Assembly (NCBI GenBank): GCA_946478645.1
Contig: CAMLCW010000061.1
Location: 1 to 18,410 of the forward strand
Reading direction: 5' to 3'
Origin: an uncultured Variovorax sp.
GTDB lineage: Bacteria; Pseudomonadota; Gammaproteobacteria; Burkholderiales; Burkholderiaceae
Length of the DNA stretch: 18,410 nucleotides
Below, in pieces: positions 1-6,543 of this stretch (the first letter of the stretch is position 1; every line of letters starts with the position of its first letter). The notes under the pieces are model-generated. The model saw nothing but the letters and a program-made list of their open reading frames with translations. It was not told where the DNA came from and searched no databases. The translations under genes were made by a program, and so were the position numbers.

Positions 1-252
1 GCGATCGCCGCGCTCGCGCTCGCGGCCGTGGCGCTCAACTGGATCACCACCGGCGACCACCTGGGCAAGACCCTCGCGCAGGGCTACTGGCCGGTGGCCG
101 GTTTCGACCTGGCGCTGCTGGCGAGCGCCGCGCTCGCCGGCCTGGCGGCGCTGCGGCTGCGCCGGCGCGAGCGGCAGGGCGTGGTGCCTGTCACCGGCGG
201 CGGCGGCTCGCTGAAGCCGGTGCCGATGGCGGAGGCGGACCGCCATGGCTGA
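1..252 (+). CDS. PepSY-associated membrane protein, C-terminal fragment (5' end outside window)
   Basis: The reading frame is open from the first base and stops at TGA 250-252, so only the last 83 residues are present. The visible part has two hydrophobic stretches around a short loop reading ALNWITTGDHLGKTL, then an Arg-rich patch (RLRRRER) and a Gly-rich cytoplasmic-looking tail. A transmembrane segment followed by a TTGDHL-type loop and a final helix is typical of the C-terminus of PepSY-associated TM proteins, which sit beside TonB-dependent siderophore receptors and are thought to help reduce or move iron at the inner membrane. The overlapping DUF3325 gene downstream supports this. The stop overlaps the next start (245) by 8 bases, so the two are probably translationally coupled. 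The fragment is too short to exclude another multi-pass membrane family. Confidence 0.6.
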   Translation, partial: AIAALALAAVALNWITTGDHLGKTLAQGYWPVAGFDLALLASAALAGLAALRLRRRERQGVVPVTGGGGSLKPVPMAEADRHG

Positions 253-565
253 GGCCCTGCTGCTGCTTGCCGCCGTGTTGGCCAACTTCGCCGGCATGGC
301 CTGGCTGGCGTTGGCGATGGAGGCGCATTGGGAGCAGGTGCGCGGCAGCACCGCGCGGCTGCGCGCGGGAACGGCGGCAACCATGCGTTTCGCCGCGGCA
401 CTCGCGATCGCCGCCGCGTTCGTGCTCTGCCTGCGCGCCGACCATCCGACGATGGCGGTGCTGGTGTGGATCATGACGCTGACCGGTGCCGCCGTGACGG
501 TCGCGCTGGCGCTCGCCTGGCGGCCCGCGGTGCTGGCGCCGATGGTGGCGTGGGTGCGGCGCTGA
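245..565 (+). CDS. DUF3325 family small membrane protein
   Basis: This 106-residue protein starts at ATG 245, inside the end of the preceding gene. It has three hydrophobic segments, at about residues 4-25, 45-65 and 70-95, with an Arg-rich loop between the first and second (EQVRGSTARLRAG) and a short basic tail (WVRR). Length, three-helix topology and position directly after a PepSY-type protein match DUF3325, a family of unknown function found at the end of siderophore-receptor/PepSY operons in betaproteobacteria. It probably sits in the inner membrane as an accessory to ferric-siderophore uptake, but no catalytic residues are visible. It is the last gene of its operon, because AT-rich non-coding DNA follows. 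Confidence 0.7.
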   Translation: MAEALLLLAAVLANFAGMAWLALAMEAHWEQVRGSTARLRAGTAATMRFAAALAIAAAFVLCLRADHPTMAVLVWIMTLTGAAVTVALALAWRPAVLAPMVAWVRR

Positions 566-577
566 CGTGGCGGCTCA

Positions 578-595
578 CTTTTTTTGCTAAAAAAG
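578..595. terminator. Possible weak terminator after the DUF3325 gene
   Basis: Thirteen bases after the DUF3325 stop, a C plus six T residues (578-584) can pair with six A residues plus G (589-595) across the 4-base loop TGCT. The stem is almost all A-T, and the T run comes before the loop rather than after it, so this is a poor match to a Rho-independent terminator on the plus strand. It is listed because it is the nearest structure to the end of the operon. Confidence 0.25.
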
Positions 596-645
596 CGCGC
601 AGAGAAAAATAAAAAGCGCAAAGAACATCGAATTTGTTTGATTTC

Positions 646-670
646 GAGCTCCCGTGGCAATGGGAAGCTC
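646..670. repeat. Bulged stem-loop, 8 bp
   Basis: GAGCTCCC (646-653) pairs with GGG (662-664) and AGCTC (666-670), leaving A665 as a single bulge and an 8-base loop. The stem is GC-rich inside otherwise AT-rich DNA. It is immediately followed by the palindrome CAAATATTTG (670-679), and a run of six T comes at 693-698. It could be part of a terminator or a regulatory RNA element. The sequence alone does not say which. Confidence 0.35.
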
Positions 671-761
671 AAATATTTGCATCCTCGCCTAATTTTTTGC
701 CGAATTCCCGATTCGCAGTTAAAAACGTAAAAACCCTCTGCAAGAATGCCGGTGGTATAGT

Positions 762-787
762 TTTCCGAAAGAAAATTATCCCGGAAA
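762..787. promoter_or_regulatory. Candidate operator: inverted repeat TTTCCG-N14-CGGAAA
   Basis: A perfect 6-base inverted repeat, TTTCCG (762-767) and CGGAAA (782-787), lies 37-62 bases before the ATG at 824, in the AT-rich region where the promoter of the four-gene operon should be. The 20-base centre-to-centre distance is about two helical turns, which suits a dimeric regulator. No clear -35/-10 pair can be assigned around it, so the call rests only on symmetry and position. Confidence 0.3.
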
Positions 788-797
788 TATTGTGTAT

Positions 798-810
798 CGC
801 CTCGAAGGCG
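798..810. repeat. Small hairpin next to the ribosome binding site of the 824 gene
   Basis: CGCCT (798-802) and AGGCG (806-810) form a perfect 5-bp stem with a 3-base loop. It ends two bases before the strong ribosome binding site AGGGGG (813-818), which is 5 bases from ATG 824. In the mRNA this would place a stable hairpin just upstream of the ribosome binding site, which may influence translation of the first gene of the operon. Confidence 0.3.
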
Positions 811-823
811 TCAGGGGGTTCTA

Positions 824-1405
824 ATGAAATCAGAAACAGTCGGTATGGTGACCACTGCCGGCCGGTTCGTGGCCAGCGGTTATGACCATGAATACCGTCT
901 CGAAGACGGCAATGTTTTCGATCTCAGAAATAAACGTGCATTGAAGCCGGAAGATGTGCAGGTCGATGCGGCGCTTCGCCTGGAAAGCGGCACCGGTGAT
1001 GCAGCAAATATCTATGCCATCTCGGATCAGAAGACGCAATCCAAGGGCTTGCTGATCGACCGCTTCGACATATTCGACGGGCTCTGCGACGGGTTGTTGA
1101 AAGAGAAGCTTCTGAAAAAGCGGGATGCCCAGCGTCTCGCCGACGATGATGTACCGAGCCGGTATGGACTGCGAAAAGTATTCAAGGAAGAATTCGACCG
1201 GGATCCTGAACGCTATGTATTTCGCATCGGGTATCCCGATTTTCCGAAATGCCCGTTCGACCAGTCGTATTCGGCGCTCGGTTTCGATTCGACCGAGCGG
1301 GCCTATGTCTGGCTCGTCACGAGCATCCTGAAGGATCCGCGCCTCGACCGGATTCGGTATCAACACGCCGATGAGCCTGGCAACCAACCGGGGGCCGAAG
1401 CGTGA
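824..1405 (+). CDS. Hypothetical protein, unrecognised family
   Basis: I do not recognise this 193-residue protein. The start ATG 824 is supported by AGGGGG five bases upstream. There is no signal peptide or membrane segment, so it is probably cytoplasmic. The first 70 residues look like alternating beta strands (SGYDHEYRLEDGNVFDL, then VQVDAALRLE). Residues 75-125 are charged and helical with a Lys-rich patch (LLKEKLLKKR), and the C-terminal third contains aromatic-rich YVFRIGYPDFPKCPF and a short hydrophobic helix (AYVWLVTSIL). Two Cys (88, 143) are present. Base composition is less GC-rich than the following genes, with more A/T-ending codons, which hints at separate ancestry. Its TGA overlaps the next start as GTGA (1402-1405), so it is translationally coupled to the DUF2231 gene and belongs to the same transcript. 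Confidence 0.75.
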   Translation: MKSETVGMVTTAGRFVASGYDHEYRLEDGNVFDLRNKRALKPEDVQVDAALRLESGTGDAANIYAISDQKTQSKGLLIDRFDIFDGLCDGLLKEKLLKKRDAQRLADDDVPSRYGLRKVFKEEFDRDPERYVFRIGYPDFPKCPFDQSYSALGFDSTERAYVWLVTSILKDPRLDRIRYQHADEPGNQPGAEA

Positions 1406-1836
1406 AGCAAACCGTGGCCACACGCTCCCGGTTGGCGTGCACCGTATTCGCCTTCTTCAATCCCCTGCCTTTCGGATTTTTCGTCGCGGCGCTGCTATTC
1501 GACGCGGTCTACGCGAACACCGCCGACGTGCTCTGGATCAAGTCGGCGGCTTGGCTGAATGCGATGGGACTGGTCTTCGCGATCATTCCGCGCCTGATCA
1601 ACCTGGTCCACGTCTGGATGCCTGCGAGCCGAAGCGCTCGCGCAGAAAAGCTGGATTTCTGGCTCCATTTCGCGGCCATTGCGCTGGCGATCCTCAATGC
1701 TTTCGTCCACAGCCGTGATGCATTCGGCGCCATGCCCGAAGGGCTCTGGCTCTCCGCCGCCACCGTGCTTCTTCTCGCGATCGGATTCATCGTCAGCGGA
1801 TGGCACCAAGCCACCCCGCGCGAGGTGCTGCCATGA
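1402..1836 (+). CDS. DUF2231-type inner-membrane protein
   Basis: This 144-residue protein starts at GTG 1402 inside the stop of the previous gene. It has four predicted membrane helices, at about residues 13-37, 48-70, 86-103 and 114-134. An early NPLPFGFFVAALLFD segment and a loop with HVWMP and basic residues follow the pattern of DUF2231, a four-helix family often encoded next to soluble quinoprotein-like dehydrogenases. The role of the family is not established. Four helices with His residues (70, 89, 103) are compatible with a redox or cofactor-linked membrane component, but that is inference. Its stop overlaps the start of the sorbosone-dehydrogenase-like lipoprotein by 4 bases (ATGA, 1833-1836), suggesting that the two products are made together and may form one periplasm-facing unit. 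Confidence 0.7.
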   Translation: MKQTVATRSRLACTVFAFFNPLPFGFFVAALLFDAVYANTADVLWIKSAAWLNAMGLVFAIIPRLINLVHVWMPASRSARAEKLDFWLHFAAIALAILNAFVHSRDAFGAMPEGLWLSAATVLLLAIGFIVSGWHQATPREVLP

Positions 1837-3155
1837 ACAAGCCACACTGGACCAAGGCCTGCGCCGCCATGATGCTGCTGGCGTTGGCGGGCTGCGAGAA
1901 GGCCACCTACGATGCCGCGCAGCAGTCGGGCCCGAACCCGCCGCTGCCCGAGGCGCAGAATTTTCTCGTCCCGCCGATGAAGGTGCCGCAAGGCACGGGC
2001 TGGGCCGAAGGCGAGAAGCCGGCGGTGGCCGAAGGCTTCGCCATCGAGAAAATCGCCTCCGGCCTGATGCATCCGCGCCAGCTCCTGGCATTGCCGAATG
2101 GCGACGTGCTGGTGGTCGAATCCAACAGTCCCGGCACGGAGCACGTGCTGTCGCCCAAGCAGATGATCGCTGGCATCGTCAAGAAGCGCTCCGGCAAAGG
2201 TGAGAAGGGCGGCAACCGCATCACCTTGCTGCGCAAGGTGGCGGGGCAGGACGGCGAATGGGAGAAGCACGTCTTCATCGAGAACCTGCATTCGCCTTTC
2301 GGGGTGCAGTTGATCGGCGACACGCTGTTCGTCGCCAACACCGACAACATCGTGAAGTACCGCTACACGGCGGGCGAGACGCGCATGTCCGACCCGGGTG
2401 TGGTGTTCACCGACCTTCCCGGCACCGTCAATCACCACTGGACGAAGGCGCTGCTTGCGAGCCCCGACGGCAAGCGGCTCTATGTCGGCGTCGGCTCCAA
2501 CAGCAACATCACCGAGAACGGCCTGGCCGTGGAATACCGCCGTGCCGCCGTGCTCGAGGTCGATGCGCAGACCGGGGGCAGCCGCATCTATGCCTCGGGC
2601 ATCCGCAACCCCACGGGGCTCGACTGGGAGCCGCAGACCGGCAAACTCTGGGTCATCGCCAACGAGCGCGACGAGATCGGCGCCGACCTCGTGCCCGACT
2701 ACCTCACGTCGGTGCAGGAAGGCGGCTTCTACGGCTGGCCCTACAGCTATTACGGCCAGCACGTCGATACGCGCGTGCGGCCGCAGCGTCCGGACCTGGT
2801 GGCCAAGGCCATCAAGCCCGACTACGCGCTCGGCTCGCATGTGGCGCCGCTGGGCCTGAAGTTCTATCGTGGCCGTAACCTGCCGGAAAAGTACCGCGGC
2901 GGCGCTTTCATCAGCAACCACGGCAGCTGGGACCGCACGCCCCTGAGCGGTTACGACGTGGTCTTCGTGCAGTTCAAGGACGGCATGCCGCAGGGCCTGC
3001 CGAAACCGATCGTCACCGGCTTTGCATCGGCGGACGAAGAAACCCTGAAGGGCGCGCCCGTGGGCCTGGCGGAGGATGCCGAAGGCGCACTGCTCATCGC
3101 GGACGACGTGGGCAACATGGTTTGGAGGGTCAGCCATGAAAACAAGCAACAGTGA
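1833..3155 (+). CDS. PQQ-dependent sugar (sorbosone) dehydrogenase-like lipoprotein
   Basis: This 440-residue protein belongs to the glucose/sorbosone dehydrogenase beta-propeller family. The start ATG 1833 overlaps the previous stop. Residues 1-20 are a lipoprotein signal ending in the lipobox ALAGC, with Cys21 as the lipidated residue, so the enzyme is probably membrane-anchored in the periplasm. Propeller-like segments follow: PRQLLALPNGDVLVVES (81-97), FGVQLIGDTLFVANTDNIV (156-174), TGLDWEPQTGKLWVIANERD (261-280) and GLAEDAEGALLIADD (411-425). The His pair in NHHWTK (200-205) and the arginine in SGIRNPTG (255-262) sit where soluble quinoprotein dehydrogenases keep their catalytic His and substrate Arg. 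Family members oxidise sugars or sorbosone using PQQ, but many homologues are untested and the substrate is unknown. No PQQ synthesis genes are in the window. The 3' end overlaps the thioredoxin/MsrA-like gene by 20 bases. Confidence 0.85.
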   Translation: MNKPHWTKACAAMMLLALAGCEKATYDAAQQSGPNPPLPEAQNFLVPPMKVPQGTGWAEGEKPAVAEGFAIEKIASGLMHPRQLLALPNGDVLVVESNSPGTEHVLSPKQMIAGIVKKRSGKGEKGGNRITLLRKVAGQDGEWEKHVFIENLHSPFGVQLIGDTLFVANTDNIVKYRYTAGETRMSDPGVVFTDLPGTVNHHWTKALLASPDGKRLYVGVGSNSNITENGLAVEYRRAAVLEVDAQTGGSRIYASGIRNPTGLDWEPQTGKLWVIANERDEIGADLVPDYLTSVQEGGFYGWPYSYYGQHVDTRVRPQRPDLVAKAIKPDYALGSHVAPLGLKFYRGRNLPEKYRGGAFISNHGSWDRTPLSGYDVVFVQFKDGMPQGLPKPIVTGFASADEETLKGAPVGLAEDAEGALLIADDVGNMVWRVSHENKQQ

Positions 3156-4041
3156 CCAGCCCCGAGAACTGGGAAAAGTCTCCTGGTTTCGTGACTTCGA
3201 CGAGGCCGTCGCCGAAAGCGCCCGCTCGGGCAAGCCTGTCCTCCTGCTTTTCCAGGAAGTGCCGGGATGTTCCAACTGCGTCGACTTCGGCCGCAACATG
3301 CTGACGCATCCGCTGTTCGTCGAAGCCATCGAGAACGAGTTCGTTCCCCTGGCGATCTTCAACAATGTCGAGGGCGCCGACAAGGTCGTATTGCAGAGGT
3401 TCAACGAGCCGGCCTGGAACAATCCGGTGGTGCGATTCATCCGCACAGACGGCGCCGACCTCGTCGCGCGGTTCGAGTTCTCCCTGAGTGCGATCGCTTT
3501 CCACATGCAAATGCGAAAGGCCATCGCCGCCAGCGGCCGGGAGATGCCCAGGTACTTCGAACTCCTGGCCGGCGAACTGAAGATCCTGTCGGGAACCAGC
3601 CAGATCGCGTACTACCAGACCCCGTGTTTCTGGTCTGGCGAGACAAGCCTGATCCAGCATCCGATGGTGTTGTCCACGGAAGCCGGCTGGATTGCCGGCG
3701 AAGAAGTGGTGAAGGTCCACTACGACCCGGAGATCGGGCCCTTGAGCGAATTGAACCGCTACGCAGCCGATCAGCAGTTCAGTTTCATCGAAGGCGATGA
3801 AAGGTCGTACCGGAAAGATGCAGAGCCGCAATACTATTTGAAGAAGTCCGTCTTCAGGTTCCTGCCGCTCGGCTTCACGCAAAGAAGCTGGTTGAATTTT
3901 GCGGTCGCCCACAACGAGGACGGCAAGGCCTGCCTGGACCCGCGGCAGCAGCAGTTGCTGAGAATGCACGCAGGCGATGGAGGCCGCGGCGCCGATGTCC
4001 TGTATGACCGGGACATGGAGGACGCCTGGCCTTGGGCGTGA
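3136..4041 (+). CDS. Thioredoxin-like protein with shortened MsrA-like C-terminal domain (VPGC/VPGU type)
   Basis: This 301-residue protein starts at ATG 3136 behind GGAGGG (3124-3129). An in-frame ATG at 3076 would overlap the previous gene far more and lacks this site. Residues 15-130 look like a thioredoxin fold: KPVLLLFQEVPGCSNC has a CxxC pair (Cys45, Cys48), preceded by the VPG motif of the VPGUxxT thioredoxin-like (seleno)protein family, where the first Cys is often selenocysteine. Residues 155-210 resemble methionine sulfoxide reductase A: CFWSGE (Cys164, Glu169) matches the catalytic CFWxxE, and STEAGWIAGEEVVKVHYDP matches the following MsrA core, but the GRTGHAE stretch and the HDPTQ motif are missing. 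It therefore keeps the reactive Cys but has lost much of the substrate pocket. No export signal is visible. Its coupling to the quinoprotein gene suggests a redox partner or maturation role. Confidence 0.75.
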   Translation: MKTSNSDQPRELGKVSWFRDFDEAVAESARSGKPVLLLFQEVPGCSNCVDFGRNMLTHPLFVEAIENEFVPLAIFNNVEGADKVVLQRFNEPAWNNPVVRFIRTDGADLVARFEFSLSAIAFHMQMRKAIAASGREMPRYFELLAGELKILSGTSQIAYYQTPCFWSGETSLIQHPMVLSTEAGWIAGEEVVKVHYDPEIGPLSELNRYAADQQFSFIEGDERSYRKDAEPQYYLKKSVFRFLPLGFTQRSWLNFAVAHNEDGKACLDPRQQQLLRMHAGDGGRGADVLYDRDMEDAWPWA

Positions 4042-4080
4042 GCCGGGCTGCGGTCCTGTCCCGCATTCGGACCATGCCCA
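4033..4080. terminator. Hairpin between convergent operons, possible bidirectional terminator
   Basis: The plus-strand operon ends at 4041 and the minus-strand operon at 4096, leaving 54 bases. TGGGCGTG (4033-4040) can pair with CATGCCCA (4073-4080) with one G-T wobble. Inside it, GGTCC (4052-4056) can pair with GGACC (4069-4073), sharing one base with the outer stem. There is no T tract on either strand, so it is not a classical intrinsic terminator. Its position makes a shared transcription stop plausible. Confidence 0.3.
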
Positions 4081-4095
4081 AGCACGACCGTCGGC

Positions 4096-4800
4096 TTAGA
4101 CCCCCAGGTACGCGAGTCGCAGGTTCTCGTCGGCCAGCAGGGCCTTCGCCTCGCCCGACATGACGACCTCGCCATGCTCGAGCACGTAGCCGCGCTGCGC
4201 GTAGCTGAGCGAGCGGTGCACGTCCTGCTCGACGAGCAGAATCGTGATGCCGCGCGCGCTGATCTGCGGCAGCTTCTCGAAGATGTCCTTGACCATGATC
4301 GGCGCGAGCCCGATCGAGGGCTCGTCCAGCAGCAGCAGGCGCGGCGAAGTCATGAGGGCGCGCCCGATCGCCAGCATCTGCTGCTCGCCGCCGCTGAATG
4401 ACCGCGCGAGCTGGCGCCGGCGCTCCTTCAGCCGAGGGAACAGGCTGTACACCCAGTCCAGGTTGTCGTTGGCACGCGACGCATCGCGCAGCAAGTCGCC
4501 GCCCACGCGGAGGTTGTCTTCCACCGCCATGTGGCCGAACAGCCTGCGGCCTTCCATGACCTGCGCCATGCCGAGCCGTGCGATCTGGTGTGCGGGCCGC
4601 CCGCCGATGCGCTCGCCAAGAAAGCGGATCTCGCCCGACATGGGCGAGATCGTGCCCATCACGGTGCGGATCAGCGTCGTCTTGCCGGCGCCGTTGGCGC
4701 CCACCATGCTGACGATCTCGCCTTCGCGCACGTCGAGGCTGACGCCGCGCAGCACCTGCACGTCGCCGTAGCCGGCGTCGAGTTCGCGCACCTCAAGCAT
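4096..4800 (-). CDS. livF: Liv-type ABC transporter ATP-binding protein LivF
   Basis: This 234-residue ATPase is of the hydrophobic amino acid (HAAT) importer type. Walker A is GANGAGKTT (34-42), the signature is FSGGEQQ (135-141) and Walker B is LLLLDEP (155-161). Gln192 in LLVEQD sits where most ABC ATPases have the switch His, as is normal for LivF. The ending LRLAYLGV is also typical. It pairs with LivG to power import through LivH/LivM at the inner membrane. The start overlaps the livG stop by 8 bases, and this is the last gene of the nine-gene minus-strand array. Homologues carry branched-chain amino acids, but also amides, urea, aromatic acids and other small carboxylates, so the name states the family and not the substrate. 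Confidence 0.93.
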   Translation of the reverse strand: MLEVRELDAGYGDVQVLRGVSLDVREGEIVSMVGANGAGKTTLIRTVMGTISPMSGEIRFLGERIGGRPAHQIARLGMAQVMEGRRLFGHMAVEDNLRVGGDLLRDASRANDNLDWVYSLFPRLKERRRQLARSFSGGEQQMLAIGRALMTSPRLLLLDEPSIGLAPIMVKDIFEKLPQISARGITILLVEQDVHRSLSYAQRGYVLEHGEVVMSGEAKALLADENLRLAYLGV

Positions 4801-5512
4801 GGGCTTCTCCCAGATAGGCGGACACCACTTGCGGATCGTTCGCGACGGCCTGCGGCTGCCCCTCGGCGATCTTGCGGCCGTGGTGCACCACCACGATGCG
4901 GTCGGACATGCGCATGATGGCCTTCATGTTGTGTTCGATGACAAGCACGGCCACGCCGTCGTTCCGCAGCGAGAGCACGAGATCGACCATCTCCGCCGTC
5001 TCGACCGTGGTGAGCCCCGCCATCACCTCGTCGAGCAGCAGCAGGCGCGGCGTGGTCGCGAGCGCCTTCGCGACCTCGAGGCGCTTGCGGCCCGACAGGG
5101 TGAGGGTGCGCGCCACCTGGTGCTCGCGCCCGCCCAGGCCCACGCGGTGCAGCACCGCTGCGGCCACGCGCTCGGCGTCGGCCCGGCGGCGATGGCGAAG
5201 AAAGGCGCCGATCATGGCGTTCTCCAGCACCGTGAGATCGCCGAACGGTTTGACGATCTGGAAGGTGCGCACCAGCCCGGCCGCGCACACGCGCGCGGTG
5301 TCGTGGCCGTCGATGCGCCGGCCGTCGAACCAGATCTGGCCGTCGGTCGGCTTGAGGAAGCCCGAGGCCATCGCGAACAGCGTGGTCTTGCCCGCGCCGT
5401 TCGGGCCGATGAGGCCGACGATTTCATGCGGCTCGACGCTGAAGCTGACGTCGTCGGACGCGCGCAGGCCACCGAAGCTCTTGCCCACGCCGCGAAATTC
5501 GAGAAGGCTCAT
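4793..5512 (-). CDS. livG: Liv-type ABC transporter ATP-binding protein LivG
   Basis: This 239-residue ATPase is the second nucleotide-binding subunit. ATG 5512 is preceded on the minus strand by AAGGAGG, which fixes the start, although the frame stays open far upstream. Walker A is GPNGAGKTT (36-44), the Q-loop region is VRTFQIVKPF (81-90), Walker B is LLLLDEVMAGL (157-167) and the switch region is VIEHNM with His194. The ABC signature is the degenerate LTLSGRKRLEVAKAL instead of LSGGQ. This form is usual in one LivG subgroup, so the pair has one canonical (LivF) and one degenerate site. The start overlaps the livM stop as ATGA (5509-5512). Confidence 0.93.
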   Translation of the reverse strand: MSLLEFRGVGKSFGGLRASDDVSFSVEPHEIVGLIGPNGAGKTTLFAMASGFLKPTDGQIWFDGRRIDGHDTARVCAAGLVRTFQIVKPFGDLTVLENAMIGAFLRHRRRADAERVAAAVLHRVGLGGREHQVARTLTLSGRKRLEVAKALATTPRLLLLDEVMAGLTTVETAEMVDLVLSLRNDGVAVLVIEHNMKAIMRMSDRIVVVHHGRKIAEGQPQAVANDPQVVSAYLGEAHA

Positions 5513-6543
5513 CGCGCGGCCTCCTTCGCGCCGGCATGGCGCGCCGGCAACGTACCCGCACGCCGCGCAGCGGCGCGCTCGCGCCAGCCGAGCCACACGT
5601 CCCAGAGGCCGCGCGGGTTCCAGCGGATCACGATCATCAAGAGCAGGCCGTAGAGCATCATGTCGACGCCGACCATGCCGTCCGACAGCGCGCGCGCCAG
5701 CTCCTCGCCCGGAAGCAGCAGCAGCGCGCCGACCACCGGGCCCCAGAGCGTGCCGCGCCCGCCGATGATGCAGACGACCGCGATCACCACGCCCAGGTTG
5801 GCGCCGAACACCTTGTCGGGGCTGATGTAGAGCACGAACTGGGCATAGAAGGTGCCGCCCAGCGCGGTCAGCGCGGCACTGATCATGGCGGCCGCGAGCT
5901 TGTAGCGCCGCACCGGAACGCCGAGCGCCAGCGCCGCATCCTGGTCGTTGCGCACGGCGGCCAGGTAGTAGCCGAAGCGGCTGCGCAGGATCGCATGGTT
6001 GACCCACAGCGCGCCCGCAGCAAAGACCAGCGCCACCGCGTAGTAGAACTCCTTGCGCGTGTGCTGGAACTGCAGCGGCGCGTCGCGCAGCAGCGTGACC
6101 TCCATGCCGCGCGGCCCGCCGAGCAGCGCGTCGGCGTTCTCGACCAGCGTCTTGAGCACCATCGCGGTGGCGATGGTCGCCAGCGCGAAATAGGCGCCGC
6201 GCAGATGCATGCACGACAACCCCACGATCACCGCCGCCACCATGGCCAGCAGCGCGCCGGCCCCCATGCCCAGCCAGGGGCTGATGCCAAGGTTCACGAA
6301 CAGCCAGGTGGAGGTGTAGGCACCGATGCCGAAGTACGCGGCATGCCCGAGCGACAGCTGCCCGGCAATGCCGCCGAGCACGTTCCATGAGAGCGCAAGG
6401 TACGCGTACAGCACCGTGAGCACGGCGATCGACAGCAGGTACTGGCTGCCGCTTGCGAGCGGCGCCAGCGCGGCCAGGACGAGCACCGCCGCGAGCGCCT
6501 TGCGCGCCGCCGGGGTGCGGAAGGAGGGCAGGGCGGCGTTCAT
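5509..6543 (-). CDS. livM: Liv-type ABC transporter permease LivM
   Basis: This 344-residue permease is rich in hydrophobic helices. Family marks include LSLGHAAYFGIGAY (63-76), near the membrane entry of LivM proteins, and the cytoplasmic coupling segment AVRNDQDAALALGVPVRRYK (196-215), which contacts the ATPase. The helix pair GVVIAVVCIIGGRGTLWGPV (251-270) is also characteristic. The C-terminal tail after residue 310 is basic and soluble. ATG 6543 overlaps the livH stop by 4 bases, and the stop overlaps livG by 4 bases, so the membrane and ATPase subunits are translationally coupled. It forms the translocation channel with LivH. Confidence 0.92.
   Translation of the reverse strand: MNAALPSFRTPAARKALAAVLVLAALAPLASGSQYLLSIAVLTVLYAYLALSWNVLGGIAGQLSLGHAAYFGIGAYTSTWLFVNLGISPWLGMGAGALLAMVAAVIVGLSCMHLRGAYFALATIATAMVLKTLVENADALLGGPRGMEVTLLRDAPLQFQHTRKEFYYAVALVFAAGALWVNHAILRSRFGYYLAAVRNDQDAALALGVPVRRYKLAAAMISAALTALGGTFYAQFVLYISPDKVFGANLGVVIAVVCIIGGRGTLWGPVVGALLLLPGEELARALSDGMVGVDMMLYGLLLMIVIRWNPRGLWDVWLGWRERAAARRAGTLPARHAGAKEAAR

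Larger units (their letters stand above)
566..823. other. AT-rich non-coding gap with hairpins upstream of the 824 gene
   Basis: This is a 258-base gap with visibly lower GC than anything else in the window (poly-A and poly-T runs at 579-585, 589-594 and 693-698, against GC-rich genes on either side). It contains the AT-rich inverted repeat 578-595, a bulged stem-loop at 646-670, a perfect 10-base palindrome CAAATATTTG at 670-679, an inverted repeat at 762-787 and a tight hairpin at 798-810 just before the ribosome binding site. I see no convincing gene in it. One open frame starting at TTG 634 runs into the 824 gene, but has no ribosome binding site and no recognisable content. It must hold the terminator of the DUF3325 operon and the promoter of the 824-4041 operon. 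Confidence 0.7.

Noticed and set aside
634..885. Small frame starting at TTG in the AT-rich gap
   Set aside because: It has no ribosome binding site, overlaps the well-supported 824 gene and has no recognisable sequence. The gap looks regulatory instead.
1509..3524. A 671-codon antisense frame opposite the DUF2231 and dehydrogenase genes
   Set aside because: It runs opposite a recognised lipoprotein dehydrogenase with a lipobox and propeller motifs, has no matching family content and no ribosome binding site.
5092..5136. Degenerate ABC signature (LTLSGRKRL) in LivG taken as a sign of inactivation
   Set aside because: A subgroup of LivG ATPases normally carries this form, and Walker A, Walker B and the switch His are intact.
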